Under the pieces are notes generated by a model. That model was not told the origin of the DNA, did not search any database, and saw only the letters and a list, made by a program, of their open reading frames with translations. A stretch of 64,000 nucleotides of DNA, taken from Bacteroidota bacterium (lineage in GTDB: Bacteria > Bacteroidota > Bacteroidia > Chitinophagales > Chitinophagaceae). The stretch lies in the NCBI GenBank assembly GCA_030706735.1, contig JAUZNZ010000005.1, positions 118,968 to 182,967 on the forward strand, in the 5' to 3' direction. Every line of letters starts with the position of its first letter. Position 1 is the first letter of the stretch. Shown here piece after piece: positions 16,578-26,223 of this stretch. Made by a program: the position numbers and the translations under genes.

Positions 16578-19500
16578 ACAATGAGGGAATATAATGTTGA
16601 CTATCCTTGTCTTCGGGATCCAGCGATACCGATTGTGTCGACGTCCTGCCCATGACCCAATGGAACACGAGAGGCAGGATCAGCAATGCGGCGAAGGTCG
16701 AAGCCACCAGGCCGCCGATCACGGCCCTGCCTAACGGGGAAGCCTGGTCGCCCCCCTCACCGATCCCGGCAGCCATGGGGATCATTCCGACCACCATCGC
16801 CACGCTCGTCATCAGCACCGGCCGCAGGCGCAGTGATGCAGCCTCCCTGGCGGATCTGAGCGCGTCGCCATTGTGGATCCTCAGGTGTTCCGCATTGGTG
16901 ATCAACAGCACCGAGTTGGAGATGGAAACGCCAACCGACATGATCATGCCCATATACGATTGCAAGTTGAGGGTCGAACCCGTCAGCATCACCAGTCCCA
17001 GCGATCCCAGGACCACTGCGGGCACGGTTGCCAGCACGACCAGCGACACCTTGAAGGACTGGAAGTTGGCCGCCAGCATGAGAAAGATGACCACGATGGC
17101 CACGAGCAGGCCGGATTGCAGGCTATCCAGGGTATCCGTCAACACCCGGCTCAGCCCCCGGGTCTCGATGGTCAGGCCCCTGGGCAGGGGCCCGATCGAC
17201 CGGATCGCCGCATCGACGTCGCGCGTGGCCGCCCCGAGATCGGTTTTATACAGATTAGCCGTGACGGAAAGAATGGGTATGACGCCGATATTATCATTCT
17301 CCCCATTCGTCTCCTCCGGAGTGATGGTCGCCAAATCGCCGAGCACGGGCCTGGAGCTGTTTTTCAACACGGGGGTTTCCGAGAGATCGCCGACGCTGGC
17401 CATCTTATTTTCAGGCACCTCCACCTGTACCGCATAACTTAACCCGATGCGTTCGTCGATCCAGACGTTCTTTTCGGTATAGCGTGAGGAAGAGGTGGCG
17501 GCGATCAGGGAACGCGAAACATCGGTCATATCGACCCCGAGCTGGGCCGCTTTGATCCGGTCGATGTCGATCCGCAGCTGGGGATAGTGCGTGGACTGTC
17601 CGATCTGCACATCGCGCAGGTAAGTAATCCGGTTTAGCTTCCCGATCACCTTATCAGCGTATTCTTCATCCTGCTTCTTATTCTTCCCGGAAACCACCAC
17701 TTCGATCGGCGTAGGCGACCCCTGGCTCAAAATTTTATCCGTCAGCTGGATGGGTTCGAAGGACAGCTTCAGATCGGGCATGGCCTCTTTCATCTTTTGT
17801 CTGAACCGGTCCTGCAATTCTTCCATATTCGTCTTGTAGCCCTCCTTCAGCTGCACCTGGAGCACGGATTCCTGGGGGCCGGCCATGAAGAGATAGATCG
17901 GGCTGGTGGAGAAGAGTCCGGGATGCTGGCCGATAAAGGCTGAGGTGATCGAAATATTTTCTTTGCCCACCAATTGATCCAAAACGTCCAGGCTCTTGAG
18001 CACATACTGCTCGGTGGTCTCGACCCGCGTGCCGTCCGGCGCGCGCAATCGCACCTGGAACTGGCCTGCATTCACTTTGGGCAGCACGTCGCGGCCGATG
18101 TGGGTGAGCAGGAAAATGGCCGCTCCGGATACGATCAGGACATAGCCGGCCACGATCGGTTTGCCCAGCGGGAACAGCCTGTCCAGGGTTCGCATGAACC
18201 GATCCCTGAACCTTTCGAATCTCGTGGGTTTGCCGCCTCCTGCGGGACGATGCAGCAAGATCTCCTTTTGTTCCCAGGTATCCCCCTCTCCGGCCGCCAG
18301 GCCCGAGGCCGCAAACGCTTCCGCATCCGTCATGGCGGGCTTGCCGTCGGCGCCTCCCTTCTTATGGCCTTTCATGATCCAGTTCGCCAGGATCGGCACG
18401 AAGGTCTGCGCCAGGAAATATGAGGTGATCATGGCAAAGGCGATCGCCATCGCCAGGGGAAGGAACAGGGAGCCGGGTATCCCGTTCATGGTGAAGGCCG
18501 GCGCAAATACCGCCAGGATGCAGAAGAGGATCAGCAGTTTCGGGAAGGCGATCTCCTTGCAGGCATCCCAGATGGCCAGGGCCTTGGGCTTCCCCATGTC
18601 CAGGTGCTGGTGGATATTCTCGATGGTTACCGTCGACTCATCCACCAATATGCCGATGGCCAGCGAAAGGCCGCTCAGGGTCATGATATTGATCGTCTGA
18701 TGAAAGAGAGAGAGGAACAGCACCCCCGATATCACCGACACCGGAATGGTGATGATCACGATCAGGGCGCCCCGCAGGTCGCCGAGGAACAACAGGACCA
18801 TCAATCCCGTCAGGAGAGCCCCGATCGCGCCCTCGCTCAGCAGGTTCCTGACGGCATTCATCACATAGCCGGATTGATCGAAGACGTAGGACAGTTTGAC
18901 GTCGTCGGGCAGGAGACTTTGAAAGCGCGGAATGGCCTTCTTCAGGTTTTGCACTACTTCCCAGGTAGAGGCATCGGCCGACTTGGTGACTTCCAGGTAG
19001 ACCGAACGTTTGCCATTGATGAGCGCATAGCTGGTCGTTATGTCCGCCCCGTCCTCGATGGTGGCGATGTCTTTCATGTACAGGTTCTGGACCCCGCCCT
19101 TGTACAAGGGTATGTTGCCGAAGTCCGCGAGCTTGCGTATCGTGGTGTTGGCGGGCGTCACGTAATTCTTGTCGCCGATGCGCACATTACCGGAGGGAGA
19201 GGTTTGATTATTCAGCCGGAGCGCTTCCACGATCTGGTCCGGGGTCAGGTTATGCGAACGCATGAGACCGGGATCGACCTTGATCACGATGGTGCGGACA
19301 TTGCCACCGAATGGCGCGGGAGAGACCAATCCCGGTATGGACGAAAAACTTGCGCGCACATAGACATTCGCAAAATCGAGCAGTTCATTGTTTGATCGCT
19401 TGTCACTGCTCAATACCAATTGTCCGACGGGCAGGGTCGACGCATCGAAGCGGATGATGAAGGGAGGCTGGGTCCCGGGCGGAAAGGTAGCCTGTGCGCG

Positions 19501-19839
19501 ATTGCTGAACGCGGACACTTCAGCGGCAGCCTGCGCCATATTCGTGCCTTCGTAAAAGGTCAGCTTCATCAGCGTGAGGCCCTGGATGCTCCTTGTCTCG
19601 ATACTCTTGACGCCGGATACATAGAGCATCAGGTTAACATAGGGCTTGGCAAAATAGGCCTCCATCTGATCCGGCGTATACCCGCCGAATGGGTGCGACA
19701 GATAGATCACCGGCAGGTTCATGTCGGGGAAGATATCGATCTTGATGCTGCGTACGGCGCCAATGCCGAAGAACAGCAAACCGGCCACCAGTACGAGTAT
19801 GGTAACAGGCCTCCTGAGCGCGGTCCTGATCAGTCCCAT
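16558..19839 (-). CDS. RND efflux permease (AcrB/CzcA superfamily)
   Basis: Inner-membrane RND pump of 1093 residues with twelve membrane helices in two similar halves and two large periplasmic loops. TM1 is followed by IDIFPDMNLPVIYLSHPFGG. The TM4 segment reads GILVDESTVTIENI, placing D400/E401 where AcrB has its D407/D408 proton-relay pair. In TM10 the motif is GVSISNSVLLI, with S974 where AcrB has the relay lysine K940. A hydrophilic insertion of about 60 residues (around 490-550) follows TM6. It is 9 bp from the TolC-like gene and overlaps the adaptor. The substrate is not predictable; drugs or lipids are more likely than metals because the CzcA-type TM4 signature is absent. Confidence 0.92.
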   Translation of the reverse strand: MGLIRTALRRPVTILVLVAGLLFFGIGAVRSIKIDIFPDMNLPVIYLSHPFGGYTPDQMEAYFAKPYVNLMLYVSGVKSIETRSIQGLTLMKLTFYEGTNMAQAAAEVSAFSNRAQATFPPGTQPPFIIRFDASTLPVGQLVLSSDKRSNNELLDFANVYVRASFSSIPGLVSPAPFGGNVRTIVIKVDPGLMRSHNLTPDQIVEALRLNNQTSPSGNVRIGDKNYVTPANTTIRKLADFGNIPLYKGGVQNLYMKDIATIEDGADITTSYALINGKRSVYLEVTKSADASTWEVVQNLKKAIPRFQSLLPDDVKLSYVFDQSGYVMNAVRNLLSEGAIGALLTGLMVLLFLGDLRGALIVIITIPVSVISGVLFLSLFHQTINIMTLSGLSLAIGILVDESTVTIENIHQHLDMGKPKALAIWDACKEIAFPKLLILFCILAVFAPAFTMNGIPGSLFLPLAMAIAFAMITSYFLAQTFVPILANWIMKGHKKGGADGKPAMTDAEAFAASGLAAGEGDTWEQKEILLHRPAGGGKPTRFERFRDRFMRTLDRLFPLGKPIVAGYVLIVSGAAIFLLTHIGRDVLPKVNAGQFQVRLRAPDGTRVETTEQYVLKSLDVLDQLVGKENISITSAFIGQHPGLFSTSPIYLFMAGPQESVLQVQLKEGYKTNMEELQDRFRQKMKEAMPDLKLSFEPIQLTDKILSQGSPTPIEVVVSGKNKKQDEEYADKVIGKLNRITYLRDVQIGQSTHYPQLRIDIDRIKAAQLGVDMTDVSRSLIAATSSSRYTEKNVWIDERIGLSYAVQVEVPENKMASVGDLSETPVLKNSSRPVLGDLATITPEETNGENDNIGVIPILSVTANLYKTDLGAATRDVDAAIRSIGPLPRGLTIETRGLSRVLTDTLDSLQSGLLVAIVVIFLMLAANFQSFKVSLVVLATVPAVVLGSLGLVMLTGSTLNLQSYMGMIMSVGVSISNSVLLITNAEHLRIHNGDALRSAREAASLRLRPVLMTSVAMVVGMIPMAAGIGEGGDQASPLGRAVIGGLVASTFAALLILPLVFHWVMGRTSTQSVSLDPEDKDSQHYIPSLYAKDKK

Positions 19840-19848
19840 GGCTAACAG

Positions 19849-21252
19849 TTAAAATTCATTATAAAACAATCCGAAATCACCGCTTGCAGCCGCCCGGTAT
19901 AACAGGGCCTGCCATACGTTATTATACGCGATGTCCCGGTCCGTCTCTGCACGGTTCAGGGTAAACAAGGCCGTGGTCACATCCACGATCGTAGCCAGGC
20001 CGTTCTTATACAATACGGATTTTTGCGTATACGCGTCCCTGGCCGCCCGTACCTGTACAGGCGCTTCGACGTAATTATCCAGCGCATTCCTGATCTTCTT
20101 TTCCGCCAGGGCAAGCTGGGCATTCAGCTGCTGATCCACCACGGTATATTCATCCTGAAGGCCTCTCGACGTAAACTGCCGGGCGGTGACCTGTTCGTGG
20201 ACGCGCAGGGGGTTGGTCAGGTTCCATACCATACCGATGCCCAACAAATAATTGCCACGCATGAAACCGACCCCTTTCAAATAATCCCGCGTATAGCTGT
20301 CGGGCGCGGCGGAGCCGTAATCATAATTAAAGCCGGAACCTCTGTCCTGCAGCACGCCAAAAACGGAGAATACCGGATAATTCCCGGTTTTCAGATAACG
20401 GGCCTCTGCATCGCTTACGTTGATGCGTTCGCGGTAGAATTTCAATAGCGGATGCTCTGCCATCGGAAGAGACGGGGCGGCGGTAAGCGCGGCAGGGAGC
20501 CTCGACACGAAGAAGCTATCCAATAGGAAATCGGTGGCAGGCACGCCCATCCATTGAGCCAGTTGGCTGGCCTGTTCCTCCTGGTACTCCCGCGCGTTGG
20601 TAAGCGCGATCCGGGCGTTGGAGACCTCGGCATTGGCCAGGGAGGAATCGACGCCGGGATTCAGGCCATTCTTCGCCCGGGCCACGACGACCTCGCGCAA
20701 TGCGTTCGCCCGCTCCAGATTATTCTCCTGCGAGATGGCGAGCTTTTGGGCGGCCAGGAGGTTCAGGTAAGCGGCCGATACCCTGACCTCCTGCTCGAAC
20801 CGTTCCTGCTCCAGATCGCGCTGGTCGCGGGTCAGTATGGTTTGCGCCAGCCTGGTCCTTTCTTTCGCGCGACCGAAGGTGAAAAAATCCCAATTGATAT
20901 TGGTCAGGTACAAGGCCCCGAATGCCGCATTCCCATTCTGCGCAGCCAGCGGAGGCCCTGAGGAAGCGGCGCTCAATCCGTGATACCCATACAGGGCGCC
21001 GTTCTGTCCATTAATGGTGCCGAAATCCTGTTGTGCCGAGACGCTCAGATCGGGGAGGTATTCCCGTCTCGCTTCGCGCACATTCGCCTCCGATGCCCTG
21101 ACATAATTTGCTTTGGCGCGGATGCTTCCATAATGCGAAAGGGCAGTCTCGACGGCTTGTTTGAGTGACAGCGGCTGCGCGGGCAAGGCGGAAGGCGCCA
21201 GGCTGACGAATAGGTATAAAAGGAGCAGGTAACCGGTTCTTTTCGTGATCAT
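19849..21252 (-). CDS. TolC-family outer membrane efflux channel
   Basis: Outer-membrane factor of 467 residues with a signal peptide (about 1-25, ending LPAQ). Two long helical repeats typical of OEP proteins are visible (about 30-225 and 265-450), each starting with a LKQAVETAL- or YRERINVSDAEARY-type helix and containing AAYLNLLAAQKL and the later NGLATIVDV segment. It forms the exit duct for the RND pump encoded 9 bp downstream and follows the kinase gene by 27 bp. Confidence 0.93.
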   Translation of the reverse strand: MITKRTGYLLLLYLFVSLAPSALPAQPLSLKQAVETALSHYGSIRAKANYVRASEANVREARREYLPDLSVSAQQDFGTINGQNGALYGYHGLSAASSGPPLAAQNGNAAFGALYLTNINWDFFTFGRAKERTRLAQTILTRDQRDLEQERFEQEVRVSAAYLNLLAAQKLAISQENNLERANALREVVVARAKNGLNPGVDSSLANAEVSNARIALTNAREYQEEQASQLAQWMGVPATDFLLDSFFVSRLPAALTAAPSLPMAEHPLLKFYRERINVSDAEARYLKTGNYPVFSVFGVLQDRGSGFNYDYGSAAPDSYTRDYLKGVGFMRGNYLLGIGMVWNLTNPLRVHEQVTARQFTSRGLQDEYTVVDQQLNAQLALAEKKIRNALDNYVEAPVQVRAARDAYTQKSVLYKNGLATIVDVTTALFTLNRAETDRDIAYNNVWQALLYRAAASGDFGLFYNEF

Positions 21253-21279
21253 AATGACCTACAATTTTGTATTCCGGGC

Positions 21280-22602
21280 TTAGGCTTCGGTATACAAAGA
21301 GCGGTCAACATTTTGAAGTAATTTTGAAGCCGCCACCGACTGTATGAAGCTGACGGCCAGGATATGGCGTCCGTCTCTGAATTCATATACGATGGGGAAG
21401 CCATGCAGATCGCAGATCTGCCTGACGATGGCCAGTCCGATCCCGATAGAATCGCTGCCCGGATTTCCTTTCTTGAATCGTTCGAATAGTTCATCGGTGG
21501 GCGTTTCCGGCGGCATGCCGGTATTACTGATCACCAGGCCGGCCCGGCTGAGCTGGACGTTGATCATTCCCCCGGGCTGGTTATGGCGGATAGCATTGCT
21601 CACCAGGTTATTCAGAAGCAGGTCAGCCAGGGAAGAAGGCATCGGAAGGAACACGTCCTTTTCCATGCGGGTGGTCAGTATGAGCGCCTTCATCTCGATC
21701 AGCTCCTCGAATGAATCCAGCGCCTCTTTCGCACTTTGGCTGAAACAGATCGGCTCCTGGTCCTGGTATTCATAATTTTCCAGCTTGGTGAGCAAGGTAA
21801 GGGAACTATGGATCCGGGACAATTTCTCGAGTGCATTTTGCATCTCGGCGATGAGGACGGCCTGGTCGTCACGGATATCGGATTCCATCAGTAATTCGAG
21901 TTTGCCGCGGATGATGGCCGTCGGCGTTTGCAGTTCATGCGAGGCATTCTCCGTGAACTCTTTAAGGGACTGGTAATCCTCCAGCGCCTTATCGGTCATC
22001 CTTTGAAGAAAACTGTTCAGCTGCCGGAACTCGTCCGTGCGCGTTGGGGGCAGTCGGAGGGTTTGTTTTTGTTTCAGCTCGAAGGACTCGATGACGCGTA
22101 AGGTGTGCTTAAAGGGGGCCAGTATGTACTTCGAGATCAACCTTCCCGAGATGCCAACCAGGACCAGGAGGAGCAATAATATCCATTTGAAGGAATCCAC
22201 CACGCCCGGAAGCAGTTGTCCGAAAGAAGGGATGAACGAGTAGGTGGATACCCTGTAGGTCCGGCCATTGATCTGGTAGAATGAGGTAACCACCAACCGG
22301 TACTCATTGGCCTGGTATTCGGGATTCCAGCCTGTGCCGCGGGTATAGAAGGAGGAAAGGTTTGCCGGAACGGAATCCTCCGGGATCAGTGTGACCGTAG
22401 CGCGTTTTCGGGTAGGGTGATCGGCATAATTCCCTCCCGTCCGGATCTGTTGTGCGATCAGGTCGTTCAGGCGTTGGTGCCTGGCCACTTCCACCGAGCC
22501 GATCTTCCATTGTATCTCATAATATACGATGGCGCCGCCGATGAGCAGAACGACCAGCATCACGAGCAGGTACCAGCCGGTGAATTTATTATTCAGCCTC
22601 AT
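21280..22602 (-). CDS. Sensor histidine kinase of the efflux operon
   Basis: Membrane histidine kinase of 440 residues. Two helices (about 9-29 and 140-165) bracket a periplasmic sensor domain of about 110 residues. A HAMP-like linker, a HisKA domain with H222 in ASHELQTP, and a HATPase domain with NLVSNAIRHN and IGIGLAIVRQ follow; the D box is reduced to VISNTG, common in this subgroup. It overlaps the response regulator gene by 4 bp (coupled) and precedes tolC. It probably senses an envelope stress or toxic compound and controls the efflux genes below. Confidence 0.92.
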   Translation of the reverse strand: MRLNNKFTGWYLLVMLVVLLIGGAIVYYEIQWKIGSVEVARHQRLNDLIAQQIRTGGNYADHPTRKRATVTLIPEDSVPANLSSFYTRGTGWNPEYQANEYRLVVTSFYQINGRTYRVSTYSFIPSFGQLLPGVVDSFKWILLLLLVLVGISGRLISKYILAPFKHTLRVIESFELKQKQTLRLPPTRTDEFRQLNSFLQRMTDKALEDYQSLKEFTENASHELQTPTAIIRGKLELLMESDIRDDQAVLIAEMQNALEKLSRIHSSLTLLTKLENYEYQDQEPICFSQSAKEALDSFEELIEMKALILTTRMEKDVFLPMPSSLADLLLNNLVSNAIRHNQPGGMINVQLSRAGLVISNTGMPPETPTDELFERFKKGNPGSDSIGIGLAIVRQICDLHGFPIVYEFRDGRHILAVSFIQSVAASKLLQNVDRSLYTEA

Positions 22603-23279
22603 GTCTCCTTCAATTTATATCCCAACCCATAGACCGTACTGATGTAGTCCGTACCTCCCGCACTATTGATCTTGCGGCGGAGGTTTTTTACATGCTGATA
22701 GACAAAATCGAAATTCGCCAGATTGTCGGTATAGTCTCCCCAGAGATGGGCTGCGATCGACTGGCGGGAAAGCACGCGGTTCTTGTTCACGAGAAAGTAC
22801 AACAGGAGATCGAATTCCTTTCGGGTGGTATCCAGCAGCCGGTCGCCGACCCGGGCCTCCAGGGTATCCGTATTCAGGCTGATCTCATGGAAACGGACGA
22901 TATTGGCCCCTTCGAGGTTCTTCCGCCTGTATATGGCCCGTATGCGCGCATGCAGTTCGGCCAGGTGGAAGGGTTTGGTCAGGTAATCGTCGGCTCCTTT
23001 CTCAAGGCCCTTGATCTTGTCGTCCAGCGCATTTTTTGCCGAGATGATGAGGACATTGCATTGGGGATCTTCCGACCGGATATTGTCGAGAAGCAGGATA
23101 CCATTGCCGTCCGGCAGGCCGATGTCCAGGAGGACACAATCGTATCGGAACAGGGCCAGTTTTTCACGCGCCGCGTCCGCCGTGTGGCATAGTTCGCAGA
23201 CGTACCCTTCACGCGCCAGGAAATCCTGGATATTCCTGGCCAGCTCGAGGTGATCTTCGATGATCAGGATCTTCATCAT
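22599..23279 (-). CDS. OmpR-family response regulator of the efflux operon
   Basis: Response regulator of 226 residues with D9, phospho-acceptor D52 in CVLLDIGLPD, and K102 in LTKPF. The winged-helix domain (about 128-226) has TRKEFDLLLYFLVNKNRVLS and ends in VYGLGYKL. It overlaps the kinase by 4 bp and lies 33 bp below the ABC exporter gene, so it may be transcribed with it. It likely autoregulates this cluster. Confidence 0.93.
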   Translation of the reverse strand: MMKILIIEDHLELARNIQDFLAREGYVCELCHTADAAREKLALFRYDCVLLDIGLPDGNGILLLDNIRSEDPQCNVLIISAKNALDDKIKGLEKGADDYLTKPFHLAELHARIRAIYRRKNLEGANIVRFHEISLNTDTLEARVGDRLLDTTRKEFDLLLYFLVNKNRVLSRQSIAAHLWGDYTDNLANFDFVYQHVKNLRRKINSAGGTDYISTVYGLGYKLKET

Positions 23280-23312
23280 GCAAAAGTAGGGAGTTTTCGG
23301 CCGCCATTGCCT

Positions 23313-25133
23313 TCAGCGGTAGCCCCGGGCCTGCAGGTTGAAGAGTTCGGCATAGCGGCCTTCTTTGCGCAGGAGCTCTTCATGACTGCCGATCTCCACC
23401 AGTTCGCCCTTTTCCAGCACGAGGATGCGGTCGGCCATTCTCACCGTAGAGAAGCGGTGGGAGATGAGGACCGCGGACCTGCCCCTGGTCAGGTCGGCGA
23501 AACGCTGGAATACTTCATATTCCGAGCGGGCATCGAGGGCGGCGGTGGGCTCGTCGAGGATCAATAATTGCGCATCCCGCATGTACGCGCGGGCGAGGGC
23601 CACCTTCTGCCATTCTCCCCCGGACAGATCGACCCCCTGGTTGAAACGGCGGCCCAGGGCCTGGTCATATTTACCCGGGAGTTTTTCGATGAGCGAATCG
23701 GCCAGGCTTTGCTTCGCAGAGAAAATGATCCGTTCCCGGTCCTCCTTTTCGGCGATATTCCCAACGGCGATGTTCTGCGCAAACGTCATCTGGTATCGGA
23801 GAAAGTCCTGAAAGATGATGCCGATCTGCATGCGCAGGGCAGCGGGGTCATATTCACGGAGGTCGATCCCGTCCAGGAGTATCCGGCCTTCCGTCGGATC
23901 GTACAGCCGGGCCAGCAACTTGACGAGCGTCGTTTTTCCGGCGCCGTTCTCACCGACGAGGGCCAGTTTTTCTCCGGCGCGCAAAGTAAAATTCAGGTGG
24001 CGATTCGCCCAGCGATCCGAATTTGAATATTTGAATCCCACATTCTCGAAAACCCAGCCCTCCCGGATGGGCGTCGGAAAGGGGTGTGGGTGCGGTTTGA
24101 TAACGATCCGTGGTTTGATGTCGAAGAACTCGAACAGGTCGCGCAGGTAGATGGCGCCCTGCGACACGCTGGTGAAACGCGTCAGGATCCCTTCGAGGAG
24201 ACTGCGCAACTGGCGGAAAGATCCAGCCAGGAAGGTGAGGTCGCCGATGGACAGAACGCCATGGACTGCTCTGAGGATGATGACCACATACGCCGTATAA
24301 TAGCCGGCGCTCCCCAGCATGGCAAAAAAGGCGCCCCAACCGGAACGGCGAATGGCCAGCCGCTTATTATCCAGGTAGAACCGGTACGATAACTGCCGGA
24401 AACGATCGATGAGGAAGGCGGACAGGTCGAACAGCTTGATCTCCTTGGCCGTTTCATCGCTGGCCCCGAGGTAGCGGACGTAATCGAGCTCGCGGCGCTC
24501 CGGCGTTTGTCCCCTGGTGAGCGCATAGCTCCGATCGTTGAAATAGGACTCTCCCATGAATGCCGGTACGACGGCGATGAGCAACAAGAGAAGCAGCCAG
24601 GGATTGAAGGCCACGAGACCGACTGCCAGGAAGGTCATGGTAATGAGATCCTGCACCTGGGTGAGCACCTGGGAGAGCAGGACAGTCCGGCCTGTGGTCT
24701 GTTGCCTGGCCCTTTCCAGCTTATCATAGAAGGTGGAATCTTCGAACTGATCCAGGTCCAGGGTGGCGGCATGAGACATGATCTTAATAGAAGTAAAATT
24801 GGCGAAAAGATCGCCCAATAAACTGTCCATCAGAGCTATAGCTCTGGCCAGAGTATCCGATAATATGGCCAGTGCAAACTCTGTGGCGACCAGTTGCCAA
24901 AGATGTTTGGTCGAGTGGACGCCGTGCTGCCGGCTCAGCAGGATGACCTGGTCAATGATTAGTTTTCCGACATATAATATGGCTACCGGGATAGCCGAGC
25001 GGGTGATTCGGAGAATGGAATTGGCGATCATGATCGGCGGGCTGGTCTGCCAGACCAGCCGGAAGAACCCGGGCAGGTTACTCAGTGCGGCCAGTCGATC
25101 CTTCAGGGTGACCCGGTCTGTTCCTGTCTTCAT
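23313..25133 (-). CDS. ABC exporter (fused membrane and ATP-binding domains)
   Basis: Half-transporter of 606 residues, working as a dimer. The transmembrane part (about 30-330) has six helices; the nucleotide-binding domain (about 365-590) has Walker A GENGAGKTT with K400, Q loop FQDF, signature LSGGE, Walker B LLILDEPT with D527/E528, and the H-loop ISHRFSTV. The family includes lipid, peptide and drug exporters; no peptidase C39 domain is present. It is first in the same-strand cluster that continues with the two-component system and RND pump after 33 bp. A divergent AraC regulator starts 47 bp away and could control it. Confidence 0.93.
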   Translation of the reverse strand: MKTGTDRVTLKDRLAALSNLPGFFRLVWQTSPPIMIANSILRITRSAIPVAILYVGKLIIDQVILLSRQHGVHSTKHLWQLVATEFALAILSDTLARAIALMDSLLGDLFANFTSIKIMSHAATLDLDQFEDSTFYDKLERARQQTTGRTVLLSQVLTQVQDLITMTFLAVGLVAFNPWLLLLLLIAVVPAFMGESYFNDRSYALTRGQTPERRELDYVRYLGASDETAKEIKLFDLSAFLIDRFRQLSYRFYLDNKRLAIRRSGWGAFFAMLGSAGYYTAYVVIILRAVHGVLSIGDLTFLAGSFRQLRSLLEGILTRFTSVSQGAIYLRDLFEFFDIKPRIVIKPHPHPFPTPIREGWVFENVGFKYSNSDRWANRHLNFTLRAGEKLALVGENGAGKTTLVKLLARLYDPTEGRILLDGIDLREYDPAALRMQIGIIFQDFLRYQMTFAQNIAVGNIAEKEDRERIIFSAKQSLADSLIEKLPGKYDQALGRRFNQGVDLSGGEWQKVALARAYMRDAQLLILDEPTAALDARSEYEVFQRFADLTRGRSAVLISHRFSTVRMADRILVLEKGELVEIGSHEELLRKEGRYAELFNLQARGYR

Positions 25134-25180
25134 TCCGTAAATTAAGCAAATGTGGTCATTTCCGTAATTTAGCCATCCGC

Positions 25181-26050
25181 ATGAAGCCGAAGTTACTGAA
25201 GCTACCGAGGACGCATAGTCATTCCTTCAGCGTTAGGGAGGACAAGGATCCGTATATCAATAACCGGTGGCACTACCATGCCGAAGTCGAGCTGATCCTC
25301 TTCCATCAAGGTGGGGGCACCCAGTTCGTGGGTGACCATATCAAGCGGTTTCATCCCGGGGACATCATCCTGGTCGGCTCCAACCTTCCGCACTATTGGA
25401 GATATGACGAAGCCCACTTTGACCCGTCGAAAGAAATGCCCGTTCACAGCACGGTTATCCATTTCTCGGAAAATTTTTGGGGAGACCCCTTCCTTGAATT
25501 GCCCGAGACCAAGCCGATCAAGACCTTGTTGGAGAAGGCGCGGCGCGGCATCCTGGTCACGGCCAGGCAGGAAAAGAAGATCCCCGACCTGATCGGGAGG
25601 ATCCGCGGCGCCGAGGGGGTAGGCCGGATCATTGCGTTGATCGAGTGCCTGTCGGCCTTTGCCGCCTCGGACCGGTTACGGCTTTTGTCATCCATGGGCT
25701 TCCGCCACGATTTCGCCGAATCGGAGAATGAGCGGATCAATGCCATTTATGATTATACTTTGCGGCATTTTTCTAAAAAGATCTACCTCGGGGATGTGGC
25801 GGCCGTGGCCGGCCTGGTGCCAAATTCGTTTTGCCGCTATTTTAAGTCCCGCACCGGCAAGACCTATTCACAATTCGTGACGGAGATCCGCGTGGGACAT
25901 GCCTGCAAGCTGCTCATCGATAACCGGATCAGCATCAAGCAACTCTGTTTCGAGAGCGGGTTCAATAATTTCACCTGCTTCCATAAGAACTTTAAAATGA
26001 TCACCGGGAAGAGTCCCCGGCATTACCTCGAGGAACATCTTACGGGCTGA
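25181..26050 (+). CDS. AraC-family transcriptional regulator with cupin sensor domain
   Basis: Regulator of 289 residues. The N-terminal domain (about 15-160) is cupin-like, with WHYHAEVELILFHQGGGTQF and FHPGDIILVGSNLPHYW, which usually binds a small ligand. The C-terminal pair of helix-turn-helix motifs (about 185-285) contains IYLGDVAAVAGLVPNSFCRY, CFESGFNNFTCFHKNFK and the family end GKSPRHY. It is divergent from the ABC exporter gene across 47 bp, which suggests local control. Confidence 0.92.
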   Translation: MKPKLLKLPRTHSHSFSVREDKDPYINNRWHYHAEVELILFHQGGGTQFVGDHIKRFHPGDIILVGSNLPHYWRYDEAHFDPSKEMPVHSTVIHFSENFWGDPFLELPETKPIKTLLEKARRGILVTARQEKKIPDLIGRIRGAEGVGRIIALIECLSAFAASDRLRLLSSMGFRHDFAESENERINAIYDYTLRHFSKKIYLGDVAAVAGLVPNSFCRYFKSRTGKTYSQFVTEIRVGHACKLLIDNRISIKQLCFESGFNNFTCFHKNFKMITGKSPRHYLEEHLTG

Positions 26051-26067
26051 AGCGGCAACGCGGCTAA

Positions 26068-26099
26068 ATGGCGATCCCGGACAATGGCGATCCCGGACA
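26068..26099. repeat. Exact 16-bp tandem direct repeat (two copies)
   Basis: ATGGCGATCCCGGACA occurs twice head to tail (26068-26083 and 26084-26099) in the gap between the AraC regulator and the permease gene. No reading frame runs through it. It may be a slippage product. Confidence 0.8.
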
Positions 26100-26223
26100 C
26101 CGCATGTATCGAAAACGAACAGTTTCGTATAGAAGCATGTCGCAACTAATGGATTATCAGCTCATTCCAATGAGGCATTGACTTTGTTGCTGTCCGGTAA
26201 GCGCTTAACCAAAACACGAATGC

